NCBI GenBank assembly: GCA_963782185.1
Contig: CAWAJB010000019.1
Coordinates: 447,133 to 511,132 of the forward strand
Length of the DNA stretch: 64,000 nucleotides
Direction: 5' to 3'
Source: RYN-230 sp963782185
GTDB taxonomy: Bacteria; Actinomycetota; Actinomycetes; Streptosporangiales; Streptosporangiaceae
Shown piece after piece: positions 25,348 through 34,245 of this stretch. The position numbers were made by a program, and so were the translations under genes. The notes below the pieces were generated by a model. It did not search any database and was not told the origin of the DNA. It was given only the letters and a program-made list of their open reading frames with translations. Every line of letters begins with the position of its first letter. Positions within the stretch are counted from its first letter, which is position 1.

Positions 25348-25848
25348 ATGAGTGACTTTCAGGCTATCGCTGACCGCGTCGAGATCGAGGCGCTGCGCGG
25401 CGAGTTCACCGACGCGGCGATGATGCGCGACCGCGCGCGCCTCGCGTCGCTGTTCACGCCAGACGGCGCGCTGCGGATGCCCAACATCCCCGCCGAGCTG
25501 GTCGGCCGCGAAGAGATCCGCGCCGGGGGAGAGCGGCTGCAGGCGCAGTGGGACTTCTTCGTGCAGACCACGCACCCCGGCACGATCCAGCTCGACGGCG
25601 ACACCGCGACCGGCCGGGCCTACATCCAGGAGCTCGCGCGCACCCGCGACGGCCGCCAGGGACTGAACTTCGCCATCTACCACGACCGCTACCGGCGCAC
25701 CGGCGACGGCTGGAAGTTCACCGAGCGGGTCTACGAGGTCAGGTACCTCGACACCACTCCCCTGGCAGGCTCGGCGCCCAGCGCAGCGCCGGCACCGGCT
25801 AACCCGCCGGCCGGGAACACGGCTGCGGCGGAACGAGCTTCGGGCTGA
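25348..25848 (+). CDS. SnoaL-like NTF2-superfamily protein
   Basis: A 166-residue protein from ATG 25348, with AGGAGGAAAGG ideally placed. The NTF2 fold is seen in ADRVEIEALRGEFTDAAMMR, LASLFTPDGALRMPN, GRAYIQELARTRDG and FAIYHDRYRRTGDGWKFTER (the conserved C-terminal strands). The last 30 residues are an Ala/Pro-rich tail. Family members act as isomerases, hydroxylases or ligand-binding proteins; no specific activity can be given. It is divergent from sigJ and probably its regulon member. Confidence 0.88.
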   Translation: MSDFQAIADRVEIEALRGEFTDAAMMRDRARLASLFTPDGALRMPNIPAELVGREEIRAGGERLQAQWDFFVQTTHPGTIQLDGDTATGRAYIQELARTRDGRQGLNFAIYHDRYRRTGDGWKFTERVYEVRYLDTTPLAGSAPSAAPAPANPPAGNTAAAERASG

Positions 25849-25949
25849 CCTCCCAAGCTGCCGTCACCGCACCGCAGGCCGGGCAAGGCCAATCCGGCGC
25901 ACCTGCGCCCCACTACTCACTCCGCACCACGACCAGCCCAGGAGGCATC

Positions 25950-26579
25950 ATGACCACCCCCATGCCGGCCACACTGTTCGCCGATCCGGCGCCCGAAGAG
26001 CGCCTGGAGCGGGCGGCCGCTGCGCTGACGGCCCACGGTTTCAGCCCCGAAATCCTCGATGACGCCGCCGCCGCGCGTACCCGCGTCAAAGACCTGATAC
26101 CCGAGGGTGCCAGCGTGTTCACGGGGGCCAGCGAGACCCTCCGCCTGTCCGGCATCGACGCCGACATCAACACCAGCGGGCGATACGACGCGGTCAAGAC
26201 ACGTAGCGTGGCCCTGGACCGCGTCAGGGACGTTGACGAGATCTGGCGGCTGATATCCACGCCCGACGTCATCGTGGGCAGCGTCCACGCGGTCACCGAA
26301 ACCGGCTCCCTGGTGATCGCCTCGGCCAGCGGCAGCCAGCTGCCCGGCTACGCCGGCGGCGCCGCCCGCGCGATCTGGATCGTCGGCGCGCAGAAGGTGG
26401 TACCCGACCTGGACACCGCGCTGCGCCGCGTCGAAGAGCACTGCCTCCCGCTGGAAAACGCCCGCGCCCAGCAGGTCTACGGGCAGCCCAGCGCCATCAA
26501 CCGCCTTCTCATACTCAACGCGGAATCCCGCCCCGGGCGCGGCGCCGTCCTGCTGCTCCGCGAAGCCATCGGATTCTGA
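25950..26579 (+). CDS. LUD-domain protein (LutC/YkgG-like)
   Basis: A 209-residue LUD-domain protein from ATG 25950 behind AGGAGG. Motifs include GASVFTGASETLRLSGIDAD, SVHAVTETGSLVIASASGSQ and RAIWIVGAQKVVPDLDTALR, which form the conserved ligand pocket of LutC-type proteins. LutC works with LutA/LutB iron-sulfur proteins in lactate oxidation, but those are absent here, so this is a stand-alone member of unknown substrate. It follows the NTF2-like gene on the same strand by 101 bases and could share its SigJ control. Confidence 0.9.
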   Translation: MTTPMPATLFADPAPEERLERAAAALTAHGFSPEILDDAAAARTRVKDLIPEGASVFTGASETLRLSGIDADINTSGRYDAVKTRSVALDRVRDVDEIWRLISTPDVIVGSVHAVTETGSLVIASASGSQLPGYAGGAARAIWIVGAQKVVPDLDTALRRVEEHCLPLENARAQQVYGQPSAINRLLILNAESRPGRGAVLLLREAIGF

Positions 26580-26654
26580 ACCACCAGAAGTCGCGATCTC
26601 CGCCACATGTATTCGCTATCAGCTCGCGGTGGGCAAGCAGCAAGGAGGCATGAC

Positions 26655-27437
26655 ATGGCCAGGATCAGCTATGACGAGCAGACCGCTGCAGCGTTCAAGG
26701 CGGTCCGCGAGGTCCCACGCGACGGGCTCTCGGAGTGGCGTGAGGCGGTACGACGTCACCTGCGCCCGTCGCAGGGAATGATCCTGGTGGACATCGGCGC
26801 GGGGACCGGTGCGTTCGCCGCTGCATTCAGCGACTGGTTCGACCTCAGCGTCCTGGCAGTCGAGCCGTCGGCTGCGATGCGGGATCAGATCCCGCGGACG
26901 CCGGCCATTCAGGTATTTGAGGGAAATGCGAGCGCCCTACCGCTGCCAGATGAATCGGCAGACGCAGCATGGCTCTCCCTGGTCATTCACCACATCCCAG
27001 ACCTGGGAGCCGCTGCACACGAGATCCGCCGCGTTCTCCGCCCCGGTGCCCCCGTCCTCATCCGGCAGGGCTTCCCGGACAGATACGAGCCCTCGGGGAA
27101 CCTGAGGCTCGACACGATCGAACTCGTCCGATGGTTCCCTGAGACCGCTCGGGCGATCGATACCTTTCCTTCCGTCACGGATACGTGCACGGCGTTCGCG
27201 GCGGCAGGATTCCGCCAGGACGCTCTTGAGCAGGTTCGTGAGACGTACCCGACCAGCCTCGCGGGCTTCCTCGGCCAGGTGGACACTTTCCGCCACGCCG
27301 ACACCACGATGCGCAATCTCACTGAGGACGAGTTCCTCCGCGGTAAAGAACGTCTCCGCCGTGCCGTACGACATGCCGAGGACGCAGCGAACCCGGAGAC
27401 CAGAAGCAACTGGCTTGACCTCTTGGTTCTGCGCTGA
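26655..27437 (+). CDS. Class I SAM-dependent methyltransferase
   Basis: A 260-residue methyltransferase_11-type enzyme. ATG 26655 is chosen over earlier starts because AAGGAGG is 6 bases upstream. Motif I ILVDIGAGTGAFAAAFSDWF (about 44-63) binds SAM; VLAVEPSAAMRDQIP and NASALPLPDESADAAWLSLV follow (motifs II-III), then IRRVLRPGAPVLIRQGFPDR. The C-terminal region (RAIDTFPSVTDTCTAFAAAG) is of the ubiquinone/menaquinone-methyltransferase-like type. The substrate is unknown; the neighbours do not form a pathway. Confidence 0.9.
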   Translation: MARISYDEQTAAAFKAVREVPRDGLSEWREAVRRHLRPSQGMILVDIGAGTGAFAAAFSDWFDLSVLAVEPSAAMRDQIPRTPAIQVFEGNASALPLPDESADAAWLSLVIHHIPDLGAAAHEIRRVLRPGAPVLIRQGFPDRYEPSGNLRLDTIELVRWFPETARAIDTFPSVTDTCTAFAAAGFRQDALEQVRETYPTSLAGFLGQVDTFRHADTTMRNLTEDEFLRGKERLRRAVRHAEDAANPETRSNWLDLLVLR

Positions 27438-27580
27438 CTGGAGCATGGCGGCCGGACCGCGGCACGCAGATGATCCGGCGGCGCCACGTTGCACCTTTCT
27501 GCTGGCAAGCGAGATGCCGCACGAACGCGGAGGCCGCCTCCACCGTGACCCCGCTACCGGCCGCTGGCACGTCAGCGGGG

Positions 27581-28165
27581 TCATGACAACAGAGTCTGCC
27601 GCACCAGCGCGGCGACTTGCTCTTCCAGCGTCCTGACCGAGCTGAGCCGGTTGTCGATCTCGGCGTGCGGCGCGGCGGGCGTCACACCGAGCCGCATGCT
27701 CGCGGTGAACCGGCCGAAGTTGGCCAGCTTCCCGGAATCCCGGGCCGACTCGCGCGCGATCAGCCGGTGCCGCAGGGTGCTCACGTCCGACCGGATCCAG
27801 ACCAGCCGCACCGTCCCGCCACCGAGTTCGGCCGCCCACGCCTGCCAGCGGAGGGCGTCGTGGATCTGCTGGGTGAACGGGCCGGACAACAGGACCGGGC
27901 AGCCGTGCGCGCGGATCTCCCGGGCGGTGGCGGTCATCCCCGCGTACTCGTGCACCTTGACGTGCTCGTCGTACCACGGCCCCTCGCGCTCACCGGCCGG
28001 GCGGCCGGCCGCGGCCAGTGCCGCCGCCACGAACGGCCCGTACATGGTGTCCTTGTCGAGCAGGGCCGGGGTGGGCTCCAGCGCGGCGAGCAGCAGCCGG
28101 GCGACCGTGCTCTTGCCGGAACCAGGCGGCCCGGCCACCACCCAGGCCGGTGCGCGGGCATCCAT
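27581..28165 (-). CDS. P-loop kinase-like AAA family ATPase
   Basis: A 194-residue P-loop NTPase from ATG 28165. Walker A is VVAGPPGSGKSTVARLLLAA (residues 9-28), followed by LLDKDTMYGPFV (acceptor region), GCPVLLSGPFTQQIHDALRW and RLVWIRSDVSTLRHRLIARE (lid arginines). The pattern is that of small-molecule kinases of the gluconate/chloramphenicol-phosphotransferase-like group. The substrate is unknown. It lies just after a chimeric methyltransferase remnant on the same strand. Confidence 0.85.
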   Translation of the reverse strand: MDARAPAWVVAGPPGSGKSTVARLLLAALEPTPALLDKDTMYGPFVAAALAAAGRPAGEREGPWYDEHVKVHEYAGMTATAREIRAHGCPVLLSGPFTQQIHDALRWQAWAAELGGGTVRLVWIRSDVSTLRHRLIARESARDSGKLANFGRFTASMRLGVTPAAPHAEIDNRLSSVRTLEEQVAALVRQTLLS

Positions 28166-28200
28166 GCGTCCGAGGATAAAGAGTCCCGCCGGGCGCCAGG

Positions 28201-28800
28201 TCAGGGGGCAGGGCAGGTGGCCGCCAGCCGCCGGCCGCCCGGCGACCCGTGGATCACCGCGAGCTGCTTTTGACTGCCGAACGCCAGCCACCGGGCGGTC
28301 AGCCACACCGGCGCGGCGCCGTCCGGGTGCACAGTCAGCCGGGCGGTCACCCAGCCGGATGACTGGTCCCAGACCGCGCTGCCGTCGATGGTGGCGTCAC
28401 TGACCCAGCGCACGCCACGCAGGGTGATACGCAGATCGTTGCCGCCGGAGAAGGTGATCCGGCCGCCGCGCAGCCCGAGGTCGTGGTCGTCGCTGAGCAG
28501 CGGCCAGCGGCTCACTTCATCGGGTCGTAGCCGCCCGGCATTTGTGACGTCGCATCGCTGGATCATCCCGGGTGACAGATCGATCCCCTGGGGGGACAGG
28601 CCCCTCGCTGCCAGATAGGGCGCGAGCCGGCCCGTACCACAGCCGATGTCCCCCACCGCGGTGCCCAGGCCTGCGGCCAGTGTCAGGTCGCAGAACAGGC
28701 CCAGCACCGCCCGCTCAACGAGCATCTGGTCCAAAGCGCCAGCCAGGCGGTCAGCGTAAAACTCGGCCAGGACATCATGCGCAGCCCTGACCGCGACGAC
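28201..28800 (-). pseudogene. Chimeric remnant: methyltransferase N-terminus joined to an unrelated C-terminal domain
   Basis: The first part (28800 to about 28565) reads AAHDVLAEFYADRLAGALDQ and AVGDIGCGTGRLAPYLAARG, a SAM-methyltransferase N-terminus ending right after GIDLSPGMI. The frame then continues into a beta-rich segment (LGLRGGRITFSGGNDLRITL, RGVRWVSDATIDGSAVWDQS) that resembles the end of a different protein, perhaps a glycosidase-like or hydrolase C-terminal domain. The methyltransferase lacks motifs II-IV and has no start codon in good context. This looks like a deletion fusion of two genes. Confidence 0.6.
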
Positions 28801-28964
28801 ATGCCGCCCGGACTTAACGATCCACGTGCCGGGGCCCGGCGGACCGAGGCAGTGCCCGGCCCGTCAGCGGCCGGTGTCCGTGCACGAGGCCGCCGGGCAG
28901 CGGGACGCGGTCAGCCGCGCAGTCGCACGCGGCAAACCCGGTGACGTCGGTGGTCATCCCCGCG

Positions 28965-29714
28965 ATGATGGCCAGTGTGGAGGAGGTCGAGGTCGTCGTC
29001 GCCCATCACGAGCGCGCGACCCTGCGCGTCGGCGACGTGTTCCTGAAGATCGACGCTGATCAGACCCGCACCGACGTCGAGGTCGAGGCGATGGCTATCG
29101 CGCCGGTCCCGACCCCGGAGATCCTGTGGCGGAAGCCGCCCGCGCTCGCGCTCGCCGCCCTGCCAGGGACGGCACTCGGCCGCCTCGGCGAGCCATCTAC
29201 CGCGTCGCCGGCCGCGTGGGCCGCGGCGGGTGCCGCCGCACGGACGCTGCACGACGCGCCGCTGCCGCCATGGCCCGGCCCGAGCCCCGGCGAGCTCGCA
29301 TCGCACCTCGACGGCGAATGCGAGTGGCTCGTCGCCAACGACGTCCTTCCCGCCGACGTGGTCAGGCGCAACCGCCGGGTCGCCGAGACTGCGCTCCGGC
29401 CGTGGACACCGGTGTTCATCCACGGCGACCTGCAGGTCGACCACGTCTTCGTCGCCGGTGACGAGGTCACCGGCGTCGTCGACTGGTCCGAGGCGTCCCA
29501 GGGCGACGCGCTCTTCGACCTCGCCACCCTCACGCTCGGACACCAGGAGCACCTTGGCGACGTCGTCGCCGGCTACGGCACCGACGTTGACCGCGACCTC
29601 ATCCGCGCATGGTGGTCATGGCGATGCCTGACTAACGTCCGCTGGCTGGCCGAGCACGGCTACGGCTCGCCCGAGGAGTTCCCCGAGGTCGCCGTGCTGC
29701 GATCCCGGCCGTGA
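28965..29714 (+). CDS. Aminoglycoside phosphotransferase-family (APH) kinase
   Basis: A 249-residue APH-fold protein. ATG 28965 is chosen because the beta strands VEEVEVVVAHHERATLRVGD begin just after; a start at 28941 is possible. The ATP lysine is probably in VFLKIDAD. The catalytic loop is FIHGDLQVDHVFVAGDEVTG (Asp in HGD) and the metal motif is VVDWSEASQGDALFDLA. The family phosphorylates sugars, aminoglycosides, choline or macrolides; the substrate cannot be told. The length is slightly short at the N-lobe. It stands alone on the plus strand. Confidence 0.88.
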   Translation: MMASVEEVEVVVAHHERATLRVGDVFLKIDADQTRTDVEVEAMAIAPVPTPEILWRKPPALALAALPGTALGRLGEPSTASPAAWAAAGAAARTLHDAPLPPWPGPSPGELASHLDGECEWLVANDVLPADVVRRNRRVAETALRPWTPVFIHGDLQVDHVFVAGDEVTGVVDWSEASQGDALFDLATLTLGHQEHLGDVVAGYGTDVDRDLIRAWWSWRCLTNVRWLAEHGYGSPEEFPEVAVLRSRP

Positions 29715-30331
29715 GGCTGCACGAGCCCGCCTGCTACGGGCGCCCGTTCTGCCGCGATCGCCGGGCCGTCTCCGAAGATGCGCCTCAGCCGAGGACCAGC
29801 AGTGCGTATGGCTCTCATCCGGGCTTGCGGCCGGACTCGAGCATGCGACTTCCGGCGAGCTTGTCGCGTCACTTCGTCAGATCAACGGCCAGCGCGCAAG
29901 GGAAAGCACCCGGTCATAGCCGCAAGTAGCGCGCGTCGGATCCGACAGAGCCCGCCGACACCGACCTCTGCACCCGCTACCTGGCCGCGTCGGCAGCTGA
30001 TACCGGCCAGACCGAGAGATGGCATCACGATGCGTGACACCGAGGGTCGGCGAGAACGCACGCCGATCCGCCGTTTGAACGGGTGTGGCCGCCTAGCGAG
30101 TTCTTGTCTGTGCAGCACCGAAAAGGTTGATCGGCGATCTCGACGCGGAAGGAGGAGGTTCTCTCATTCCTTTTTAAACAGGGTGACCTTCTACGGTGGC
30201 TGAATAAGTGTTTCCGGTGTCGGCGCGTTCGTGCCGGACAGCCTGGATCCCGTTCAGGATCCTGGCCAACCGGGGCAGCAGCCCTGGGATTGATCACCGC
30301 GCCGGTCCCAGGGCTGCCACCCTCGTCTGGC
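29715..30331. other. Intergenic region without a supported gene
   Basis: The 617 bases between the APH gene and the convergent phosphoesterase hold only short, low-complexity frames. An AT-rich stretch (CATTCCTTTTTAAACAGGG near 30168) stands out. Nothing conserved is recognised. Confidence 0.5.
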
Positions 30332-31477
30332 CTAGTGGAACAGCGGGTCGAGCGAAGCCACCTGGACGGTGTCGCCAGCGTTGCCCAGCAGTGGGAGGCC
30401 GAAGTTCTGCTCGATGGTCTGCAGCAGGGAGTAGTGGTCGGCGAAGACGGAGTCGACGCGGCGCCCGACGCCGTTGGCTACCACGATCATCGGAACGTGG
30501 CCACCGCCGTAGACGGTGCCGCCGACCAGGTCGCCTCCGCCGCCGCTGGTGGGGTCGGCGGGCGTCGTGGGCAGGATCGGGGAGTCCGGCCCGGGCCGGA
30601 TGTCGGTGGGCCCGAACGGGCTCTGGTCCTCGAAACCGCCTTCATCCCAGGTGATGAAGATGGCCGAATGGCGAGTCCAGGCGCGGCTGTGGGTGATGGC
30701 CCCGACCCAGGTGCGCAGGAAGGTGTCGCCGTCTTTGTACAGGGCGGCCTGGTTAGCGTCGGTGGGTGAATCGGGATACGGGCAGGTAGGTGCGCCACCG
30801 TGCATGTCGTTGCAAATGTTTGGGCTGACCCAGACGAACTGCGGCACCTTGCCGCTCGACAGGTCGGTGCTCAGCTGGGTCAGCGGGACCACGTTGTCGG
30901 CCCGCGCGGGGTTGTTGTAGACGTCGGGGTACATCAGGAACGGGTCGTGCTTGCGCACATACAGCCCATCCGGGGTCGTGTCCACCAGGTCACCGGCGAA
31001 GGGCAGCGACTCCATGTAGGCCTTCCAGCTCACATGCGCGGCCACAAGCTGGTTGACCAGGTTCTGGTGGTCGAACAGCGGGGCCTGGGCGGTGTCGTCG
31101 CTGTTGGAACCCCAGGTCTGCCCGCTGGTCGCGGCGATGTAATTGGGCAGGCTGTCGTGGGTGACACCGAAATAGTTGTCCGCCAGCCCATCGGTCGCCG
31201 CCAGATGCCGGATGAAGGTCGTGTTCGTGTTGTTAGGTGACAAAAGGTCGTCATAGGACGTGTTCTCCATCATGATCACGAAGACGTGATCCAGATGGAA
31301 CCGGCCTCCCAGCGAACCCACAGACTGGCCAGCCCGGCTGGAACTCCCAGACTGGGCGCTCACCGCGATCGGCCCCACCACCATGCCAACCACAAAAGCT
31401 ACTGCCACGGCCGCGACCCAGGACGGCAGCCGTATCAGCCGCCCTGCCCAAGACCATGACCACACCCGTCGCGTCAC
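30332..31477 (-). CDS. Secreted alkaline/acid phosphatase-like phosphoesterase (phospholipase C family)
   Basis: A 381-residue exported protein. The N-terminus has basic residues, a hydrophobic helix (LPSWVAAVAVAFVVGMVVGP) and a probable cleavage after VSAQS, or an uncleaved anchor. The phosphoesterase domain (PF04185 type) begins HVFVIMMENTSYDDLL (metal Glu/Asn), with GVTHDSLPNYIAATSGQTWG, FVWVSPNICNDMHGG and IFITWDEGGFEDQSP (metal Asp-Glu), then HVPMIVVANG and DHYSLLQTIEQNFGLP. These are the alkaline-phosphatase superfamily ligands. The substrate may be phosphate esters or phospholipid. The gene is complete and monocistronic. Confidence 0.9.
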   Translation of the reverse strand: MTRRVWSWSWAGRLIRLPSWVAAVAVAFVVGMVVGPIAVSAQSGSSSRAGQSVGSLGGRFHLDHVFVIMMENTSYDDLLSPNNTNTTFIRHLAATDGLADNYFGVTHDSLPNYIAATSGQTWGSNSDDTAQAPLFDHQNLVNQLVAAHVSWKAYMESLPFAGDLVDTTPDGLYVRKHDPFLMYPDVYNNPARADNVVPLTQLSTDLSSGKVPQFVWVSPNICNDMHGGAPTCPYPDSPTDANQAALYKDGDTFLRTWVGAITHSRAWTRHSAIFITWDEGGFEDQSPFGPTDIRPGPDSPILPTTPADPTSGGGGDLVGGTVYGGGHVPMIVVANGVGRRVDSVFADHYSLLQTIEQNFGLPLLGNAGDTVQVASLDPLFH

Positions 31478-32148
31478 TGCGGTACCTCCTCATCGCCGTG
31501 GAACCAGCCGCCGCCGGGACACATCGGCCGACAGGGCGATGACCAGGCAACCGGCTCGGCTGGAATGGGACCGGTCCGGCGGTCAGCGCTAGCGCAAACG
31601 ACTATTAAAACAACCCAGAACGCGTTCGTCCTGCTCGAAACGAACTCCTCTGCTCTAAGGCGCGGCAATGCCGCGGCCCCGGCCCATCGCGCCAGTCTGG
31701 CCTCGCGAAATCACCAAGTCAACACAAAGCGCCGCAGTTCACGCGTCTGAGCTGCGGCACAGGAGGACTAGCAAACTCTCCGGCCGCACCGCGGGCCCGG
31801 CCCAGCCCCGACCCCACGTTCCAGGGCATGACCAAGAACGCGGCCGGTGGCCGCCCAGCGCATGCGGAACACCGCTCATCCGCACCGACCGAGGCCGCTA
31901 CATAATGGCCGAATAGCCGACCACTCAGACCCGCCGCTCTGGACGTTGGTTCCGCCCGTGGGGATCCGGCGGGCGCCGTCCTAGGCAACGGCCATCCACA
32001 AGATCGGGTTATACGGGACGTTCCTGAGCGGGCATGGCCTCACATCTGAAGATTCCCGTCGATGGTTCGGTCAATGGAACCGCAGCGCTGGGATGTGCTC
32101 GCTGCTGGAGCCGGGTGGCTTACGTGTGGGTACGGGTACCGTCGGAGG
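31478..32148. other. Intergenic region without a supported gene
   Basis: The 671 bases of divergent spacer between the phosphoesterase and the GPP34 gene. Only shadow frames are present. It includes AT-richer patches near 31600-31660 (ACTATTAAAACAACCC) that may hold promoters. Confidence 0.5.
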
Positions 32149-32814
32149 ATGCTGATCTCCGAGGAATTCCTGCTGCTGGTGACCTCGCCGGAGGGAAAGT
32201 GGCTGGCCGCCAGCGACGCCGTGCCGCTGGCTTTGGCCGGAGGGCTCCTGGCCGAGCTGGCCCTGCAGGGCAAGGTGACCGTGGATCCCCGGGACCGCAT
32301 TGTCGTCGTGGACCGCTCGTCGCCGGGCGATCTAGTGCTTGCGGATGCCCTTTCCACCTTCGTCGACGAGGAGGGCAAGAAGCCCAAGGACGTCTTGGGC
32401 ACGGTGGCCAAGGGTCTGGGCGACCGGCTCTACGACCGGTTGGTCGAGGCCGGCGTCGTGGAGGTACACAAGGTGCGGCTGCTGCCGGTCCGGCACTTTC
32501 CGCTGCGTGATCCCGCAGTGCGCCAGCGGACGTGGGATGACGTGGCCGCCGTTCTGCGTGGGGACCGGTCACCGGAATCCCGGACCGGGACGCTTCTCGG
32601 GCTAACGGTGGCAAGCGGGGCTCTGACCCGGGTGTTCCCGCCCGCAGGTTTCGGGCTGTCCAAACGTGACCTGGAAAACCGCGCGCGCCAGCTTGCTGAG
32701 AGCGACTGGGCAACGGATGCGGTCGGTCGCGCTGTGCGCGACGCCCAAGCGGCCACCATGGCCGCGGCCACCGCTACCGTAGCGGCCACGATCGCCACGG
32801 GCGGGTCAAGCTAG
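32149..32814 (+). CDS. GPP34 (GOLPH3)-family phosphoprotein
   Basis: A 221-residue GPP34 protein from ATG 32149 (MLISEEFLLLVTSPEGKWLA). Motifs of the all-helical fold are visible: ALAGGLLAELALQGKVTV, DRIVVVDRSSPGDLVLADAL, GLGDRLYDRLVEAGVVEVHK and GLTVASGALTRVFP. Eukaryotic GOLPH3 binds PI4P in the Golgi; actinobacterial homologues are peripheral membrane proteins of unknown role. An Ala/Thr-rich helix ends the protein. The coiled-coil gene follows 52 bases later and may be co-transcribed. Confidence 0.93.
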   Translation: MLISEEFLLLVTSPEGKWLAASDAVPLALAGGLLAELALQGKVTVDPRDRIVVVDRSSPGDLVLADALSTFVDEEGKKPKDVLGTVAKGLGDRLYDRLVEAGVVEVHKVRLLPVRHFPLRDPAVRQRTWDDVAAVLRGDRSPESRTGTLLGLTVASGALTRVFPPAGFGLSKRDLENRARQLAESDWATDAVGRAVRDAQAATMAAATATVAATIATGGSS

Positions 32815-32866
32815 CTGGGCGACTCCAAAGGAATCGTCACTGCGCCGTAACCGGTCAAGGATCCCG

Positions 32867-33256
32867 GTGAGACACAGCCTGGCCGGGTCCGCCAGTCGGG
32901 GGCTGGCCGCCACCCCCGGCGGCGGCCGCGTGGCCGCGTTGGAAGCTCGCGTGGGCGAACTCGCCCGGGAGGCTCGGGCCGCTCGTGAGGATGCTGCCGC
33001 TGCCCGGCACCTGGCCGCCTCCAACGACCGGGACGTGGCCGAAGTCCGCCGCGAGATACGCGACTTCCGGCAGGCCACGGCCGCCAGTTTCAACGCGATG
33101 CGCTCCGGCCTGACCGATTTGCAGACCGAGACGCGCACCGGACTCACCCAGGTACGCGGGCAACTGGACCGCACCGCTGCGGGCCTCGAACAGATCACCA
33201 GCCCGTTGAGCACGCTGATAGCCCAGCAGGGCGACCAGTCCGGCGAGACAACCTGA
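32867..33256 (+). CDS. Coiled-coil hypothetical protein
   Basis: A 129-residue, mostly helical protein. Heptad patterns run from VAALEARVGELAREARAARE through EVRREIRDFRQATAASFNAM to LTDLQTETRTGLTQVRGQLD. There is no signal peptide or membrane helix. The ATG at 32867 has a weak ribosome site and the N-terminus (MRHSLAGSASRGLAATPGGG) is low complexity, so the true start may be a later GTG. It lies downstream of the GPP34 gene. No family is recognised; it may form a bundle or scaffold. Confidence 0.55.
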   Translation: MRHSLAGSASRGLAATPGGGRVAALEARVGELAREARAAREDAAAARHLAASNDRDVAEVRREIRDFRQATAASFNAMRSGLTDLQTETRTGLTQVRGQLDRTAAGLEQITSPLSTLIAQQGDQSGETT

Positions 33257-33421
33257 TCGTCGCCGTCTCGATAGGGGATCCGCTCACGACACACTCCGGG
33301 CGATGATCGGCAGAGCGCAGAGAGAACAGAACTGGTCTATCGGGCGCGTCGGCCACGGCATAGAAGTTGCCAGCGGAAACGCGCCGAGTTGACGCTCGGC
33401 TGCGGTCGGCCTGGGCACGGG

Positions 33422-34045
33422 ATGACAGATCTCATTAGGCTGGTCGCCGTGACAGAGCAACACACCGGGCACGCGGTACCCGGACGCTGGAACGCGGTTG
33501 GCCCGAAGTCCAACATGTGGATGGATCCGGCGCAGGACCCGAGGTTCGCGGCAGGCGCAGAGCTGGACGGCGAGCGGGCGACGCTGCTGGACTACCTACG
33601 CGCCTACCGGCTGGCGCTGGAACTGAAGTGCGCCGGCCTCGACGCAGAGCAGTTGGCCCGGCGCTCGGTGCCGCCCTCCACCATGTCTCTGCTCGGCCTG
33701 GTCCGACATATGGCCGACGTGGAACGCAACTGGTTCCGGCGGGTGATGGCCCGGGCCGACGCGTCGCCGCTGTACTGGTCTGATGATGCCGAGGACGCTG
33801 ACTGGGCGGGGGCGGTGGCTGATCCGGCGGTGGTGGCCAGCGCCTGGCGGGCCTGGCGTGAGGAGGTCGCTTTCGCGGTGCAGTTCGTCGCCGACGCGCC
33901 TGACCTCGCCATCCGCAGCCCCATGCAAGACGGCACCACCGTCGCGCTGCGCGAGGTGATACTCCACATGGTCGAGGAGTACGCCCGCCACCTCGGCCAC
34001 GCCGACCTGCTCCGCGAGCGGATCGACGGCCGCGTCGGCCAGTAA
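33422..34045 (+). CDS. DinB/DUF664 family protein
   Basis: A 207-residue four-helix-bundle protein. The start may be ATG 33422 or GTG 33449. The DUF664 pattern is clear: ERATLLDYLRAYRLALELKC, SLLGLVRHMADVERNWFRRV (metal His) and LREVILHMVEEYARHLGHAD (HxxxxxxxH pair at the C-terminus). These bind a divalent metal; many are bacillithiol- or mycothiol-dependent transferases. A mycothiol role fits an actinomycete but is inferred. A hairpin follows the stop. Confidence 0.92.
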   Translation: MTDLIRLVAVTEQHTGHAVPGRWNAVGPKSNMWMDPAQDPRFAAGAELDGERATLLDYLRAYRLALELKCAGLDAEQLARRSVPPSTMSLLGLVRHMADVERNWFRRVMARADASPLYWSDDAEDADWAGAVADPAVVASAWRAWREEVAFAVQFVADAPDLAIRSPMQDGTTVALREVILHMVEEYARHLGHADLLRERIDGRVGQ

Positions 34046-34088
34046 CCCCGGACAGGCCGGGCGCCTGCCCGGCGCACCGCCAGAGCAG

Positions 34089-34109
34089 GGGACGCGAACA
34101 GCGCGTCCC
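34089..34109 (+). terminator. Hairpin after the DinB gene
   Basis: Perfect 8-bp arms GGGACGCG and CGCGTCCC around AACAG, 43 bases past the DinB stop and 137 bases before the next start. It is a plausible factor-independent terminator separating the DUF4062 gene. Confidence 0.6.
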
Positions 34110-34245
34110 TGGCAGGCCACGCCGGCAAAGAGGGCCCTGCAAAGCAGGCTAAGCGCAAGAGTCGGCGAGCGGCGCGCTGGGTAAGGGCCCTGGGCGCCGG
34201 CCCGGATCTGTTGCCGGCCGCTGCGCCTGCCTAGGCTGTAGAGCG

